A stretch of 64,000 bases of DNA from Cyclobacteriaceae bacterium (GTDB lineage: Bacteria; Bacteroidota; Bacteroidia; Cytophagales; Cyclobacteriaceae), in NCBI GenBank assembly GCA_019638275.1, contig JAHBUC010000001.1, positions 434,001 to 498,000 on the forward strand. The letters run 5' to 3'. Under the pieces are notes generated by a model. The model was not told the DNA's origin. It saw only the letters and a program-made list of their open reading frames with translations, and searched no databases. Positions 63,082 to 64,000 of the stretch are shown piece by piece. How positions within the stretch are numbered: the first letter of the stretch is position 1; every line of letters begins with the position of its first letter. The position numbers and the translations under genes were made by a program.

Positions 63082-64000
63082 ATGATCAATAAATTCTGGA
63101 TGGGGCTTGTGTTGATATCGGGCCTTTCGGTTGGTAATGTTCTGGCATTTCAGGATGCCGCAGCGGCTCAGGATAGTACAAAAGTTCCAAAAGACTGGTT
63201 TTTGCGCGATCCAGAAACCGATAAACTTCAGGGCGTAAGTGCCGATCGGGTGTACAATACCCTATTGAAGGGTAAGCCTTCCCGCACCGTTATTGTAGCG
63301 GTAATCGATTCTGGTGTGGATGTATTCCACGAGGATCTGAAGGATGTGATTTGGATCAATGAAGATGAAATTCCGGATAACGGTATTGACGATGACAAAA
63401 ACGGGTATGTGGATGATGTGTACGGATGGAATTTTATTGGGGGAAAAGAAGATAATGTAAACGAAGATACCTATGAACTTACCCGCGAGTACGTTCGTCT
63501 GAAGGCTAAGTACGAAAGCATTGACGAGAAGAAGGTGCCCAAGAAAAGCCAGACTGAGTACGCGTATTACAAGGACATCAAATCGAAGTTTGAGAAACGT
63601 GCCGAAGAAGCTACCCAGCAGTATAACATGTACAATACCATTTATACCAACATCACCTTTGGTAATGATACCCTGAAGCAAATTCTGAAAGTGGATAAGA
63701 TCACCGCTGGCGTGTTGGATACCCTGAAGGCTTCAACGCCTGTATTGGCATTTTCTAAAAATGCCATCTCCATCATCTTTCAAAACTTTGGCCCTGATGT
63801 AGATGTGGATGAAGTGCTGGAAGATTTGAAAGGTGCGGTCGACTACTACCGTGTACAGGCATTGTTTGGTTATAATGAAGAGTTTGACTCACGCCAGATT
63901 GTAGGTGATAACTACAATGATTTAAATGAGAAGTATTACGGAAATAATGATGTGAAAGGCCCGGATGCTGAGCACGGCACACACGTGGCCGGTATTATTG
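63082..64000 (+). CDS. Subtilisin-family (S8) serine protease, 5' part
   Basis: 306 codons from the ATG at 63082; the gene runs off the window. Signal peptide INKFWMGLVLISGLSVGNVLAFQ, so exported. The catalytic Asp is D76 in VIVAVIDSGVDVFHEDLKD; the catalytic His is H298 in DAEHGTHVAGII at the very end. Between them lie some 220 residues, far more than the roughly 35 of subtilisin, made of a D/N-rich stretch (INEDEIPDNGIDDDKNGYVDD, calcium-type) and a long helical insertion. The Ser and any C-terminal sorting domain are outside the window. Confidence 0.93.
   Translation, partial: MINKFWMGLVLISGLSVGNVLAFQDAAAAQDSTKVPKDWFLRDPETDKLQGVSADRVYNTLLKGKPSRTVIVAVIDSGVDVFHEDLKDVIWINEDEIPDNGIDDDKNGYVDDVYGWNFIGGKEDNVNEDTYELTREYVRLKAKYESIDEKKVPKKSQTEYAYYKDIKSKFEKRAEEATQQYNMYNTIYTNITFGNDTLKQILKVDKITAGVLDTLKASTPVLAFSKNAISIIFQNFGPDVDVDEVLEDLKGAVDYYRVQALFGYNEEFDSRQIVGDNYNDLNEKYYGNNDVKGPDAEHGTHVAGII

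Overview
The window looks like chromosomal DNA of a Bacteroidota bacterium, most likely of the Cytophagales. The signs are a gliding-motility type C-terminal domain (type B secretion sorting) at 58253-60958, a giant repeat protein with a type A (Por/T9SS) tail at 25304-31522, a CarboxypepD_reg/TonB receptor, DUF3667, DUF2490 and PorT-like barrels, and several TAnnTTTG-like promoter boxes. I see no phage, insertion sequence, CRISPR array or replication origin, so this is mostly core genome.

Layout. 1-3456: end of dtd, a secreted D-Ala-D-Ala dipeptidase, a DUF433/DUF5615 toxin-antitoxin pair, a MazG-like pyrophosphohydrolase, a small barrel and a secreted protein. 3453-5399 (minus): tRNA-Pro(CGG), gcvT, comB. 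5516-8481: ECF sigma factor, HEAT-repeat anti-sigma factor and two exported DUF4097-like proteins, probably one envelope-response unit. 8467-13279: a membrane protein, a TonB receptor, a DUF2490 protein and a SET-domain protein. 13286-21781 (minus): a TPR membrane protein, gatC, plsC-like gene, a PIN toxin with a 49-residue antitoxin, an M24 peptidase, a thioesterase, a MATE pump and a Nudix hydrolase. 21883-25303: rnhB, DUF3667, a small lipoprotein, a Lys/Glu-rich exported protein and an NRDE protein. 25304-31522: the 2072-residue repeat protein. 31715-39032: a hydrolase, an orphan ABC ATPase, a cobalamin adenosyltransferase, DUF3592, a first branched-chain aminotransferase, a barrel, a THUMP methyltransferase and a thioesterase.

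The centre of interest is 39029-55813, all minus strand: ilvE-D-B-N-C-A, then thrA-B-C, then leuC-D-B-A. This makes threonine, isoleucine, valine and leucine. Two short leader peptides that are easy to miss control it. Upstream of ilvE a 37-codon peptide carries an Ile/Val/Leu run, followed by a terminator whose 5' arm can instead pair with the end of the leader cistron: a complete attenuator. Upstream of thrA a 26-codon peptide has ten Thr and four Ile codons. The leu operon carries a close copy of the ilv terminator hairpin at the same distance from its start codon, but no Leu-rich leader. LeuA also ends before the usual leucine-feedback domain.

55916-64000: a secreted esterase, rlmD, the gliding-type surface protein, a barrel made of two tandem copies, two tRNA-Leu genes beside a rearranged tRNA-Leu half-copy, a possible 37-residue membrane peptide, and the start of a subtilisin-family protease that runs off the window. 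Several spacers, especially inside the amino-acid cluster, hold short degenerate word repeats or palindromes.
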